From Paratractidigestivibacter sp963649365 (GTDB taxonomy: Bacteria; Actinomycetota; Coriobacteriia; Coriobacteriales; Atopobiaceae): DNA of 64,000 nucleotides. The notes beneath the pieces were generated by a model. That model ran no database searches. It was given only the letters and a program-made list of their open reading frames with translations, and was not told the DNA's origin. The stretch spans positions 46,151 through 110,150 of the forward strand of contig CAVJHQ010000001.1 in the NCBI GenBank assembly GCA_963649365.1, read 5' to 3'. Shown piece by piece: positions 26,846 through 35,937 of this stretch. Positions within the stretch are counted from its first letter, which is position 1; every line of letters begins with the position of its first letter. The position numbers and the translations under genes are program-made.

Positions 26846-28474
26846 ATGATCGACGAGCTCCAGGTACGCGACGTCGCTCTCATTCGCGAGGCGAGCCTCG
26901 CCCCCTCCGCCGGACTCACGGTCCTCACGGGCGAGACGGGCGCCGGCAAGTCCGCGCTGCTCTCGTCCATAAAGCTGCTGGTGGGGGAGCGCGCCGACGC
27001 GGGCGCCGTCCGGGAAGGCAGCGACGGCCTGCAGGTCACGGGCCGTTTCTTCCTGCGCTCGGGCGACCCCGACGGCGTCGTGGTCGAGCGCAGGGTAGGC
27101 GCCGACGGCCGTGGCCGCGTCAAGGTCGACGGCAGGGTGGCCTCGGTCCGCGAGCTCGCCGAGGGCGTGGGCGGCAGCGTCGACCTCTGCGGGCAGCACG
27201 AGCACCAGCGGCTGCTCCAGGTGCAGACGCACGTCGAGCTCCTCGACGCCTGGGCGGGCATCGGCGTGGCCCGGCCCCTGGAGGCGTACCGCGCGGCCCT
27301 CGACGACGCCCGGCGCGCTTCCGAGGAGCTTGCCCGCGCGCGCGAGCTCTCGCAGGCGAGCGCCGAGGCCCTCGAGGAGGCGCAGTTCGTGCTCGGCCGC
27401 ATCGAGGCGGTCGACCCCAAGGAAGGCGAGCTCGAGGAACTCGAGGAGAAGCTCCCGAGGGCCGAGCACGCCGACGCGCTCATGCGGTCCGCCCAGACCG
27501 CCCGCCGCGCGCTCTCCTCGGAGGGCGGCGCCGTGGACTCGATCCGCGAGGCCATCTCGGAGATGGAGGACGCGTCGCGTTACGACGAGGGCGTCTCGAC
27601 CCACGTGCAGGTGCTGAGAAGCGCCCTGCTCGACCTCGAGGACGTGGCCTCGGAGCTGCGCGACTACGCCGACGGCCTTGATTTCGACCCCGAGGGGCTC
27701 GAGCGCATGCAGTCCCGTCGCGGGGAGCTCAGGGGGCTTCTGCGCAGCTACGGGCCGGGCATGGCCGACGTCCTCGCCCGCCGCGACCGCGCGCGCGAGG
27801 TGGTGGATGCCGCGTCGGACGGCGGCGCCGCCCTGCGCCGGGCGAAGAAGGCCGCCGAGGCGGCCGAGGCCCGCCTGGCGACCGCCGCGGACGCCCTCGA
27901 CGCCGCCCGCGCCGACGCGGCCCCGGCCTTCTCCGACCAGGTGAGCGCCCAGATGGCCCGCCTCGAGATGGGCACCGCCGCCCTTGAGGTCCAGGCCACG
28001 CGCCTGCCCCGGGCCGAGTGGTCGCGCCGCGGGCCCTCGCGCGTCGAGTTCCTGTACCGCCCCGGGGCCGGGCTGACGGCGCGTCCGCTGCGGCGGATCG
28101 CGTCGGGCGGCGAGGTGAGCCGCGTCATGCTCGCGCTCAAGGTCGTCCTCGGCGAGTCGGACGCGGCCGAGACGCTCGTCTTCGACGAGGTCGACGCGGG
28201 CGTCGGCGGGGCCACCGCGGTCGCGCTCGCCTCGGTCCTCGCCGACCTTGCCCGGACGCACCAGGTCATCGTCGTCACGCACCTGGCCCAGGTCGCCGTG
28301 GCGGCCGACACGCACTACCTGGTGAGCAAGACGCAGGGCGACGCGCCCGAGACGACGCTCCGCCTCATCAAGGGCGACGAGCGGGTGCGCGAGGTGGCGC
28401 GCATGCTCAGCGGGGATACCGGCGAGGCCTCGCTCGCGCACGCCCGCGAGCTTCTTTCCGGTGCCAAGGGATAG
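26846..28474 (+). CDS. recN: DNA repair protein RecN
   Basis: A 542-residue SMC-like ATPase of double-strand break repair. Walker A is TGETGAGKSAL near residue 31. The family block DLCGQHEHQRLL is near 116. A coiled-coil pair spans about 145-370 with a Glu/Ala-rich composition. The ABC signature is RIASGGEVSRVMLALK near 415 and Walker B is TLVFDEVDAGVGG near 443. Length is close to the usual 550. The N-terminal MIDELQVRDVALIREAS matches the family start, so ATG 26846 is firm. Confidence 0.95.
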   Translation: MIDELQVRDVALIREASLAPSAGLTVLTGETGAGKSALLSSIKLLVGERADAGAVREGSDGLQVTGRFFLRSGDPDGVVVERRVGADGRGRVKVDGRVASVRELAEGVGGSVDLCGQHEHQRLLQVQTHVELLDAWAGIGVARPLEAYRAALDDARRASEELARARELSQASAEALEEAQFVLGRIEAVDPKEGELEELEEKLPRAEHADALMRSAQTARRALSSEGGAVDSIREAISEMEDASRYDEGVSTHVQVLRSALLDLEDVASELRDYADGLDFDPEGLERMQSRRGELRGLLRSYGPGMADVLARRDRAREVVDAASDGGAALRRAKKAAEAAEARLATAADALDAARADAAPAFSDQVSAQMARLEMGTAALEVQATRLPRAEWSRRGPSRVEFLYRPGAGLTARPLRRIASGGEVSRVMLALKVVLGESDAAETLVFDEVDAGVGGATAVALASVLADLARTHQVIVVTHLAQVAVAADTHYLVSKTQGDAPETTLRLIKGDERVREVARMLSGDTGEASLAHARELLSGAKG

Positions 28475-28502
28475 TTCCAGCGTCAAAGGATAGGGGAGAC
28501 AC

Positions 28503-29444
28503 ATGGCAGCGAACAGCAACCGTAACCGTCAGGGCGCCCAAGGGCGCGGCAAGGACCGCCGCGAGGCCGCGGCGGCGCGCGCCCGGCGCCACATCGCCGA
28601 CGTCGAGGGACGCTTCGGCTCGGAGATCGCGGCCTCGGTGGCGTCGCTGCGCGTCTACGACTCGATGCCCTCGCCCAAGGTCGAGGAGCCGTGCGTCCCT
28701 CGCGTCTCCGTGGTCGACGAGGACTCCGTGACGGCTGTCCTCTCGCGCGGGCGCGGCCTCGCCTCCGCCTGCGACCTCGCGGTTCTCGACTTCGCGAGCT
28801 TCACGAGCGCGGGCGGCGGCTACGCGCGCGGCGCCTGGGCCCAGGAGGAGGCCCTCTGCGCCGAGTCGACCCTCTACCCGGCGCTCGCCTCGCAGGCCGC
28901 CTGGTACGCCGATAACCGCCGCCGCAACATCAACTGCTCGCTGTACCGCAACCGCGGCCTCGTCGTTCCGCGCGTGCGCTTCGAGCGCGAGAAGTACCAC
29001 AGCTATGCGGACGTCATCGTCGTCGCGGCCCCCTTCGCCCGCTCCGCGCGCGACGAGTACCGCGTCTCGGAGGAGGCGCTCGAGGCCGCCATGCGCGACC
29101 GGATCCGCTTCGTGCTCGCCGTCGCCGACGACCTCGGCCACAAGAAGCTCGTGCTCGGGGCTTTCGGCTGCGGCGTCTTCGGCTGGGACGCCGAGGTCGT
29201 CGCCCGGATGTTCCGCGAGGAGCTGGCGAGCGGCTCCCACGCCGCGTCCGAGGTCGTCTTCGCCGTCCCGCGCGGCCGGCGAGACGAGAACCTCGAGCAT
29301 TTCGAGCACGCCTTCGCGGCCTTTCCCGAGGCGAATCCCGAGCCCTACGTGAGCCGTGCCGAGCGCGCCGCCTCCGCCGCGGCGAGCGCGGCCGCCGCGG
29401 CGGAGGACGACGCCGACGACGATGACTGGCGGAAGTACCTCTAG
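28503..29444 (+). CDS. TIGR02452 family protein, bacterial-type poly(ADP-ribose) glycohydrolase domain
   Basis: A 313-residue macrodomain-type hydrolase. The catalytic signature of bacterial PARG, GGGYARGAWAQEEALC near residues 103-118, carries the adjacent glutamates, preceded by LDFASFTSAG. Later conserved parts are VVAAPFARSA and LGAFGCGVFGW. Such enzymes remove ADP-ribose chains or terminal ADP-ribose from proteins. A basic N-terminal ~30 residues and an Ala/Asp-rich tail flank the domain. GGGGAGA precedes ATG 28503, 28 bp after recN. A link to DNA damage is an inference from position only. Confidence 0.88.
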   Translation: MAANSNRNRQGAQGRGKDRREAAAARARRHIADVEGRFGSEIAASVASLRVYDSMPSPKVEEPCVPRVSVVDEDSVTAVLSRGRGLASACDLAVLDFASFTSAGGGYARGAWAQEEALCAESTLYPALASQAAWYADNRRRNINCSLYRNRGLVVPRVRFEREKYHSYADVIVVAAPFARSARDEYRVSEEALEAAMRDRIRFVLAVADDLGHKKLVLGAFGCGVFGWDAEVVARMFREELASGSHAASEVVFAVPRGRRDENLEHFEHAFAAFPEANPEPYVSRAERAASAAASAAAAAEDDADDDDWRKYL

Positions 29445-29524
29445 CCGGCGCGCGCGAAGAGACGCCCGTCCTTGAGTTGGATGCGCGGCGCAGGCCCAAG
29501 GCGCGGCCTGCGCCGTTCTTTCTC

Positions 29525-29554
29525 TTGAATGAATACCCCTCAGGGGTATATAGT
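29525..29554 (+). promoter_or_regulatory. Promoter of the HMA-domain protein gene
   Basis: TTGAAT at 29525-29530 and TATAGT at 29549-29554 are 18 bp apart. The copper-repressor-type palindrome fills the spacer. Confidence 0.75.
29533..29549. promoter_or_regulatory. CsoR-type operator
   Basis: A perfect 17-bp palindrome, ATACCCCT-C-AGGGGTAT, lies between the -35 and -10. It matches the TACCCC-n-GGGGTA type sites found before csoR at 40536-40585. Confidence 0.8.
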
Positions 29555-29588
29555 TCAAGACGTTTAGCTTAAGGAGAAGGGACTTTCC

Positions 29589-29990
29589 ATGGGCATCGAT
29601 ATCGTCGTGGTCGCGGTCGTCGTCGCGGTCGTCGCGGTGGCCGCCGTGCGCATCTTCGGCATCGCCTCCGGCAAGCGCGACTGCTGCTCCGGGGACTCGC
29701 TCGCCGCCGACGCCCCTGCGAGCGCGGGCTTCGCTGCGGCCCACGTCGAGGACACCGACCCCGCGCACTACCCCTACGCCGCCGAGCTGTCCGTCGGGGG
29801 CATGAGCTGCGAGCACTGCGTCGCGGCCGTCAAGAACGCGCTCGAGTCCATCGAGGGCAACTGGGCAGAGGTCACGCTGGCGGGCGGCAGGGTCGTCCTC
29901 CGCGCGAAGAAGCCCGTCGACGAGGCGGCCCTCCGCGAGGCCGTGGAGCGCGCCGGCTACCGCGTCCTCTCCTGCGCCGTGAGCAAGTAA
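29589..29990 (+). CDS. Membrane-anchored heavy-metal-associated (HMA) domain protein
   Basis: A 133-residue protein. Residues ~4-26 form one Val/Ala-rich membrane segment. A KRDCCSGDS stretch near residue 31 adds a vicinal Cys pair. The C-terminal ~65 residues form an HMA domain with GGMSCEHC near residue 75, the metal-binding CxxC. It could hand Cu(I) to or from CopA at the membrane. A copper-type palindrome in its promoter puts it in the same regulon as csoR-copA 11 kb away. GGAGAAGGG precedes the ATG at 29589. Topology is predicted only from hydrophobicity. Confidence 0.85.
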   Translation: MGIDIVVVAVVVAVVAVAAVRIFGIASGKRDCCSGDSLAADAPASAGFAAAHVEDTDPAHYPYAAELSVGGMSCEHCVAAVKNALESIEGNWAEVTLAGGRVVLRAKKPVDEAALREAVERAGYRVLSCAVSK

Positions 29991-30164
29991 TCCCCGCCGA
30001 CGTGGGCGCGCGGCTGGACTCGCGAGGCGGCCGCGCCTCGCGTGCGCGTCGAGCGCCCGCCACGTAAACGCACAGGTGTCGCGCGGTCCTCGACCGCTCG
30101 CGGGTTCACAGCGCCCGCTCGTGCTGCTCTCCGGAAACAAGGGCGAAACACGCCTATGGGAGCA

Positions 30165-30170
30165 TAGAAT
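30165..30170 (+). promoter_or_regulatory. -10 element for glnA
   Basis: TAGAAT at 30165-30170 lies 42 bp before the glnA ATG. No -35 is recognisable, which would suit an activator-dependent promoter. Confidence 0.5.
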
Positions 30171-30211
30171 GCGAATGTTTGTAACTTCGCCGACCCCGAG
30201 GAGGAGTCTGC

Positions 30212-31555
30212 ATGAGCAGCGAGAAGGACATCGATTTCGTCCTGCGTACCGTCGAGAAGCGCGACATCCGCTTCGTCCGCCTGTGGTTCACCGACGTCCT
30301 GGGCAATCTCAAGTCGTTCGCGATTTCCCCCGAGGAGCTCGAGGAGTCGTTCGAGGAGGGCATCGGCTTCGACGGCTCGTCCATCGACGGCTTCGCCTCC
30401 CTCGAGGAGTCCGACATGCTGGCGTTCCCCGACCCGGACACCTTCAGCATGCTCCCGTGGCGCCCGACGCAGACCGACGCCGTCGCGCGCGTCTTCTGCG
30501 ACGTCTACACCCCTGACCGCAAGCCCTTCGAGGGCGACCCGCGCGCCTGCCTGCTCAAGGTCTTCACCGCCGCGGACAAGAAGGGCCTCGTCGCCAACGT
30601 CGGGCCCAAGCTCGAGTACTTCTACTCCGCGAGCCAGACCGAGCTCAAGCCCAAGGACGACGCCGGCTACTTCGACCTCACGCCGATGGACAACGCCAAC
30701 GACCTGCGCCGCCAGACCACCCTCATGCTCGAGAAGATGTCGATTCCGGTGCAGTACTCCTACCACGCCGCCGGCCGCTCCCAAAACGGCGTCGAGCTCC
30801 GCTACACCGAGGCCGTGAGCTGCGCGGACAACATCATGACGGCGCGGCTCGTGATCAAGCAGCTCGCCGCCCAGCAGGACATGTACGCCTCCTTCATGCC
30901 CAAGCCCACGGCCGACCAGCCGGGCTCGGCGATGTTCCTCTACCAGTCGCTGTTCGACCACGAGGGCGAGAACCTCTTCTGGGCTCCCAAGGAGGAGAAC
31001 GACGCGCACCTCTCGCCGCTCGCGCAGCACTACATCGCCGGCGTCCTCAAGTACGCCCCCGAGTTCACGCTGGTCACGAACCCCACCGTCAACTCGTACA
31101 AGCGCTTCATCTCCACCGGCGAGGTTCCCAACTACGCCACCTGGGGCCGCAAGAACCGCTCCGCCCTCGTGCGCATCCCGGCGCACAAGCCCGGCAAGCA
31201 CTCCGCGACCCGCATCGAGCTGCGCAGCCCCGACCCCACGGCCAACCCCTACCTGGCCCTCGCGGTGACCATCGCCGCCGGCCTTAAGGGCATCGAGGAT
31301 GAGCTCCCGCTGCCGGAGGAGTCCACCTGCGACACCTTCCTGCAGTCCGAGGCCGAGCTCAAGGCTAAGGGCGTCGAGCGCCTGCCGCGCACCCTTGGCG
31401 AGGCCATCGAGAAGTTCGAGTCCTCCGAGCTCATGCACGAGGTCCTCGGCGACCACATCTTCGAGTACCTCGTCGCCGAGAAGAAGCGCGAGTGGAACGA
31501 CTACTGCACCGCGGTCACCGACTGGGAGCGCGAGCACTACTACGGCGGCTACTAA
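30212..31555 (+). CDS. glnA: Glutamine synthetase type I (GSI-alpha)
   Basis: A 447-residue enzyme that makes glutamine from glutamate, ammonia and ATP, forming dodecamers. Conserved blocks are GIGFDGSSIDGF near residue 50, a catalytic-core strand pair near 130-215 (NVGPKLEYFY, FDLTPMDNANDLRR), and NPTVNSYKR with PNYATWGRKNRSALVRIP near 290-330. It lacks the tyrosine adenylylation loop: the region near 380 reads EESTCDTFLQSEAELKAKG, as in Bacillus GSI-alpha. It is thus probably controlled by feedback and transcription rather than by adenylylation. GGAGG lies before ATG 30212. Confidence 0.96.
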   Translation: MSSEKDIDFVLRTVEKRDIRFVRLWFTDVLGNLKSFAISPEELEESFEEGIGFDGSSIDGFASLEESDMLAFPDPDTFSMLPWRPTQTDAVARVFCDVYTPDRKPFEGDPRACLLKVFTAADKKGLVANVGPKLEYFYSASQTELKPKDDAGYFDLTPMDNANDLRRQTTLMLEKMSIPVQYSYHAAGRSQNGVELRYTEAVSCADNIMTARLVIKQLAAQQDMYASFMPKPTADQPGSAMFLYQSLFDHEGENLFWAPKEENDAHLSPLAQHYIAGVLKYAPEFTLVTNPTVNSYKRFISTGEVPNYATWGRKNRSALVRIPAHKPGKHSATRIELRSPDPTANPYLALAVTIAAGLKGIEDELPLPEESTCDTFLQSEAELKAKGVERLPRTLGEAIEKFESSELMHEVLGDHIFEYLVAEKKREWNDYCTAVTDWEREHYYGGY

Positions 31556-31593
31556 GGGCAAGGCGCCCCTACCACCCCAAAAGCATTGACCGG

Positions 31594-31629
31594 GCAGGCC
31601 GGGGGAGTGCTTCCCCCGGCCTGCTCGTT
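31594..31629 (+). terminator. Terminator after glnA
   Basis: A perfect 13-bp stem (31594-31606 with 31612-31624, loop GTGCT) is followed by TCGTT. The U-tract is short but the stem is very stable. Confidence 0.7.
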
Positions 31630-31803
31630 ATGTCAATCGTGTAAAGAACTTGATGCAGCGTCGCATGCTTAAACCCAGCTGAGCGACACTGTTCGACGGC
31701 GATGGCGGCGGCCGCGGACCCGGCCCCGACGCAGGGAAGACCCTGCGCGTCCATCGAGGAACGGGCGCGACCACGCGCCGAGAACAAAAGGAAGGGGTCC
31801 CAC

Positions 31804-32643
31804 ATGAACATCGAGCTGAACCTCAACGCTTCCCTTGACCGCCGCGGCTTCGTCGCCGCGCTCGGCGCGGCGGGCGCGCTCGCCCTCGGCGGCTGCGGCG
31901 CGAGCAAGGACGGCGGCGCCACGGGCGGCGCCTCCGACGGGGCCTCCTACACGCTCGTCGAGGAGGGCAAGATCATCGTCGCCTCCGACCTGGCCAACCC
32001 GCCCCTCGACTACGTCGAGAACAACGAGGACAAGGGCTTCGAGGTCGACCTCATGGGCGCCGTGGCGGAGAAGCTCGGGCTTACCTGCGAGTACCTGCCC
32101 GCCATGAAGTTCGACGCCATCATCCCCCTCATCAAGCAGGGCGGCAAGGCCGACGTGGGCGTCTCGAACTTCACCATCACCGACGAGCGCAAGGCCGAGA
32201 TCGACTTCTCCGACCCCTACCTGGACTCCAACCAGGGCGTCGTCACCCGCGCCGACGCCGAGAAGGACTCCGCCGACACCCTCAACGCCGAGGGCGTCAA
32301 GATCGCCTGCCAGTCCGGCACCACCGGCGAGACCTGGGCCCAGGAGAACCTCCCGCTGGCCACGATCGTCTCGCTCGACGACCCCGTCCAGGCCGTGACC
32401 GGCGTCTCCACCGGCCTCTACGACGCCGCGGCCGCCGACCTGCCCGTCATGAGCTACCTCTGCAGCCAGTCCTTCACCGACTGCAAGGTGGCCATCGAGG
32501 TGCCCACCGGCGAGCAGTACGGCATCGTCGTCTCCAAGGACAACCCCGGGCTGACCTCGGCCATCAACGACGCCCTGGCCGAGCTCGAGGCCGACGGCAC
32601 CATCGCAGACCTGCAGATCAAGTGGTTCGGCGCCGAGGTCTAG
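31804..32643 (+). CDS. Amino-acid ABC transporter substrate-binding lipoprotein (first of two)
   Basis: A 279-residue family 3 solute-binding protein. The signal has a DRRGF twin-arginine-like start and a lipobox LALGGC, so Cys near residue 31 would be lipidated. The mature part has the family shape: LANPPLDYVENNEDKGFEVDL, in adjacent parts, then ADVGVSNFTITDERK and IDFSDPYLDSNQGV. ATG 31804 follows GGAAGGGG; earlier in-frame codons lack a ribosome site. It is a close paralogue of the next gene. Likely ligand is a polar amino acid; position after glnA supports glutamine or a similar nitrogen source, as an inference. Confidence 0.9.
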   Translation: MNIELNLNASLDRRGFVAALGAAGALALGGCGASKDGGATGGASDGASYTLVEEGKIIVASDLANPPLDYVENNEDKGFEVDLMGAVAEKLGLTCEYLPAMKFDAIIPLIKQGGKADVGVSNFTITDERKAEIDFSDPYLDSNQGVVTRADAEKDSADTLNAEGVKIACQSGTTGETWAQENLPLATIVSLDDPVQAVTGVSTGLYDAAAADLPVMSYLCSQSFTDCKVAIEVPTGEQYGIVVSKDNPGLTSAINDALAELEADGTIADLQIKWFGAEV

Positions 32644-32680
32644 CCGACCTGCGCCCCCGCAATCGAGGAAAGAGGAAACC

Positions 32681-33520
32681 ATGACCAACATGTCCCGCCG
32701 CAACTTCATCCTTACGCTCGGCGCCACCGCCTCGGCGGCGGTTCTCGCCGGCTGCAACACGAGCAAGAACTCCTCGACGTCCTCCGACACCGTCTCCACC
32801 GACGTCGTCGACCCCGGCGGCTACACCCTCGTGGAGGAGGGCAAGCTCACCGTCGCCGCCGAGCTCGGCTTCGCCCCGTTCGAGTACATGGACGAGAGCA
32901 CCGGAGAGCCCGTCGGCTTCGACGTCGACCTCATCAAGGCCGTCGCCGAGAAGCTCGGCCTCGAGGCCAGCTACCTGCCCAACCAGAAGTTCGACACGCT
33001 CGTCCCGCTCGTCAAGCAGGGCGGCAAGTGCGACGTCGCCATCGCCGGCATCACCATCACCGACGAGCGCCGCGAGGAGGTCGAATTCTCCGACCCCTAC
33101 CTGGACTCCAACCAGGCCATCGTCGTCAAGAAGGACTCCGGCGAGACCGAGGAGAGCCTCAACGCCGCGGGCAAGAAGGTCGCCTGCCAGTCCGGCACCA
33201 CCGGCGACGAGTGGATCACCGAGAACCTCGCCTCCGCCGAGCGCGTGCCCCTCGACGACGTGACCGCCGCCCTGACCGGCGTCTCCACCGGCCTCTACGA
33301 CGCCATGGTCATCGACCTGCCGGTCGCCTCCTGGATGCTTACCAAGTCCTTCTCCGACCTCGAGGTCGCCAAGGAGATCCCCACCGGCGAGCAGTACGGC
33401 ATCGCCGTCTCCCAGGAGAACGCGGGCCTCGCGGTCGCCATCAGCTCCGCGCTCCAGGCCATGGAGGCCGACGGCACCATGAAGAAGATCAAGACCGAGT
33501 GGTTCGGCTCCGAGATCTAG
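32681..33520 (+). CDS. Amino-acid ABC transporter substrate-binding lipoprotein (second of two)
   Basis: A 279-residue paralogue of the preceding gene, with the same length and motif order (FAPFEYMDESTGEPVGFDVD in parts, CDVAIAGITITDERR, FSDPYLDSNQAI). The signal has a clear twin-arginine type motif SRRNFI and a lipobox VLAGC. The key difference is in the ligand site: FAPFEYMD is canonical here, but the first paralogue has ANPPLDYVE, so the two may bind different amino acids. GAGGAAA precedes ATG 32681. A terminator follows, so the permease gene is partly insulated. Confidence 0.9.
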   Translation: MTNMSRRNFILTLGATASAAVLAGCNTSKNSSTSSDTVSTDVVDPGGYTLVEEGKLTVAAELGFAPFEYMDESTGEPVGFDVDLIKAVAEKLGLEASYLPNQKFDTLVPLVKQGGKCDVAIAGITITDERREEVEFSDPYLDSNQAIVVKKDSGETEESLNAAGKKVACQSGTTGDEWITENLASAERVPLDDVTAALTGVSTGLYDAMVIDLPVASWMLTKSFSDLEVAKEIPTGEQYGIAVSQENAGLAVAISSALQAMEADGTMKKIKTEWFGSEI

Positions 33521-33559
33521 GCCTGTCCACGTTCGCCTGCCGTTAACCGACCGAACCGT

Positions 33560-33599
33560 CGCGGGGCCCTCGCAGACGCAGGGTCCCGCGTGTTTGTTG
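33560..33599 (+). terminator. Terminator between binding proteins and permease
   Basis: An 11-bp stem with one G-U pair (33560-33570 with 33580-33590) is followed by TGTTTGTT. It probably lets the binding proteins be made in excess over the permease. Confidence 0.75.
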
Positions 33600-33621
33600 A
33601 CCGAAGGATTGAGAGGAGCCT

Positions 33622-34897
33622 ATGGGCCTTCGCACACGCATAAAGGCGCCCGCGCTCGTCGCGGCGCTTCTCGCCGCCGTTCTCGCGCTGCCTTGCTCTG
33701 CGCTCGCGATGACGACCGACAAGGCGACCGCCAAGCCGAACGAGGACGGCGGCAGCGGCGTCATCGGCGGCATGGACACCCGCCTGACCTGGGAAGGCAC
33801 CGTCGAGGACGGCGAGAGCATCGACTCGGTGACCCTCACCATCGCCGACGACGCGAGCTTCGACGGCTCGACCACGCGCATCACGGTCCTCGAGGGCCTT
33901 ACCCGCGTGAACATCGAGGGCGAGGCCGCGGCCGACGGCAACAGCATCACCGTGAGCTTCGCGGAGCCGATCCCCGAGGGCTCGCTGCTGCGCCTCGAGG
34001 TCACGAACATGCGCTTCCCGTCCGAGGGCGGCGACTACAGCGTCGAGGGCAGCTACGTCGACGCCGGCCAGACCAAGGAGCTCGCGGCCTCGCCGTCCAT
34101 CTCCATCATCGCGAACACGCCGCTGCAGTCCATCGTCAACTGGCTCGACGAGCAGCCCTGGGTCGCGGCCTGGAACTCCAACCAGTTCCTCGGCATGTTC
34201 TTCAAGCCGCAGCTGCTGGTCACGTCCTTCTCGTCGCTGTTTCCCGGCTGGGTGCTGTGCCTGGGCATCGTCATCGCCTGCTACCCCTTCGCCATCGTGC
34301 TCGGCCTGATCTTCTCGCTGCTCAAGATCTCCAAGCACCGCCTGTGCCGCGCCGTCGCCGTGGTCTACATCAACGTGCTGCGCGGAACGCCGCTGTTCCT
34401 GCAGATCTACATCATGTTCTTCGGCCTGCCGATGGTCGGCATCAACATCGACAACAACCTGCTCGGCATCATCGTCATGGCCGTGAACTCCTCGGCCTAC
34501 CTGGCCGAGATCTTCCGCGCGGGCATCCAGTCCATCCCGCGCGGCCAGTACGAGGCCGCGAGCTCGCTCGGCATGAGCTACGTGCAGACGATGTTCTCCG
34601 TCATCCTGCCGCAGACCGTTCGCCGCGTGATCCCGACCGTGACGAGCGACTTCATCACCGCCTTCAAGGACACGTCGCTGCTCTCCTCGGTGGGCGTCAT
34701 GGAGCTCATGATGTTCTCCAAGAACCTGACCACCGTCTCGGGCAACATCACGCCGTACGTGGCCGCCGGCATCTTCTACCTCATCGTCACCCTTCCCCTG
34801 ATCAAGGTCGTCGGCATCGTCGAGGAGCGCATCGCCGCCTCCGAGAGCGGCCTTTCCAGGAAGCCCAGGAAGCGCGACCAGAAGAAGGGGGTCCCCA

Positions 34898-34908
<11 letters not shown>
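33622..34908 (+). CDS. Amino-acid ABC transporter permease with N-terminal extracytoplasmic domain
   Basis: A 428-residue protein. A signal-like hydrophobic start (ALVAALLAAVLALPCSALA, about 10-30) is followed by a beta-rich extracytoplasmic stretch of about 130 residues. The permease domain starts near 190 with several membrane segments and has LRGTPLFLQIYIMFFG near 255. The coupling helix EIFRAGIQSIPRGQYEAASSLG, in two adjacent blocks, is near 295-315. Usual permeases of this class have about 220 residues, so half the protein is extra. I do not recognise the added domain. ATG 33622 follows GAGAGGAG. Confidence 0.9.
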
Positions 34909-35767
<859 letters not shown>

Positions 35768-35817
35768 CAGCTCCGCGACACGCGTTGTGTTACGCGCGAA
35801 TTGACGCGAGCGCCAAT

Positions 35818-35846
35818 GCGCCCCAGCTCACCTATGGTTGGGGCGC
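35818..35846 (+). terminator. Hairpin after the ABC transporter operon
   Basis: GCGCCCCA at 35818-35825 pairs with TGGGGCGC at 35839-35846 and is followed by AGTTGATTATTT. Confidence 0.5.
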
Positions 35847-35848
35847 AG

Positions 35849-35877
35849 TTGATTATTTACTGTGTGATTCCGTTAAT
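35849..35877 (+). promoter_or_regulatory. Promoter of the GlnR-like regulator gene
   Basis: TTGATT at 35849-35854 and GTTAAT at 35872-35877 with a 17-bp spacer, in a strikingly AT-rich stretch (about 35845-35925) for this genome. Confidence 0.5.
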
Positions 35878-35937
35878 GTGTTGGCAATATGGTAATCTGT
35901 ATTTCGATTTTTGCCGTTTTCATGAGGGGGCATTAGG

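Noticed and set aside
27700..28520. RecN coiled-coil region as a separate small gene
   Set aside because: The frame is continuous with Walker A upstream and Walker B downstream; it is a domain of recN.
30171..30211. A GlnR box (GTnAC-n6-GaAAC) before glnA
   Set aside because: GTAAC is present in TTTGTAACTTCG but the second half does not match, so I do not list it as a site.
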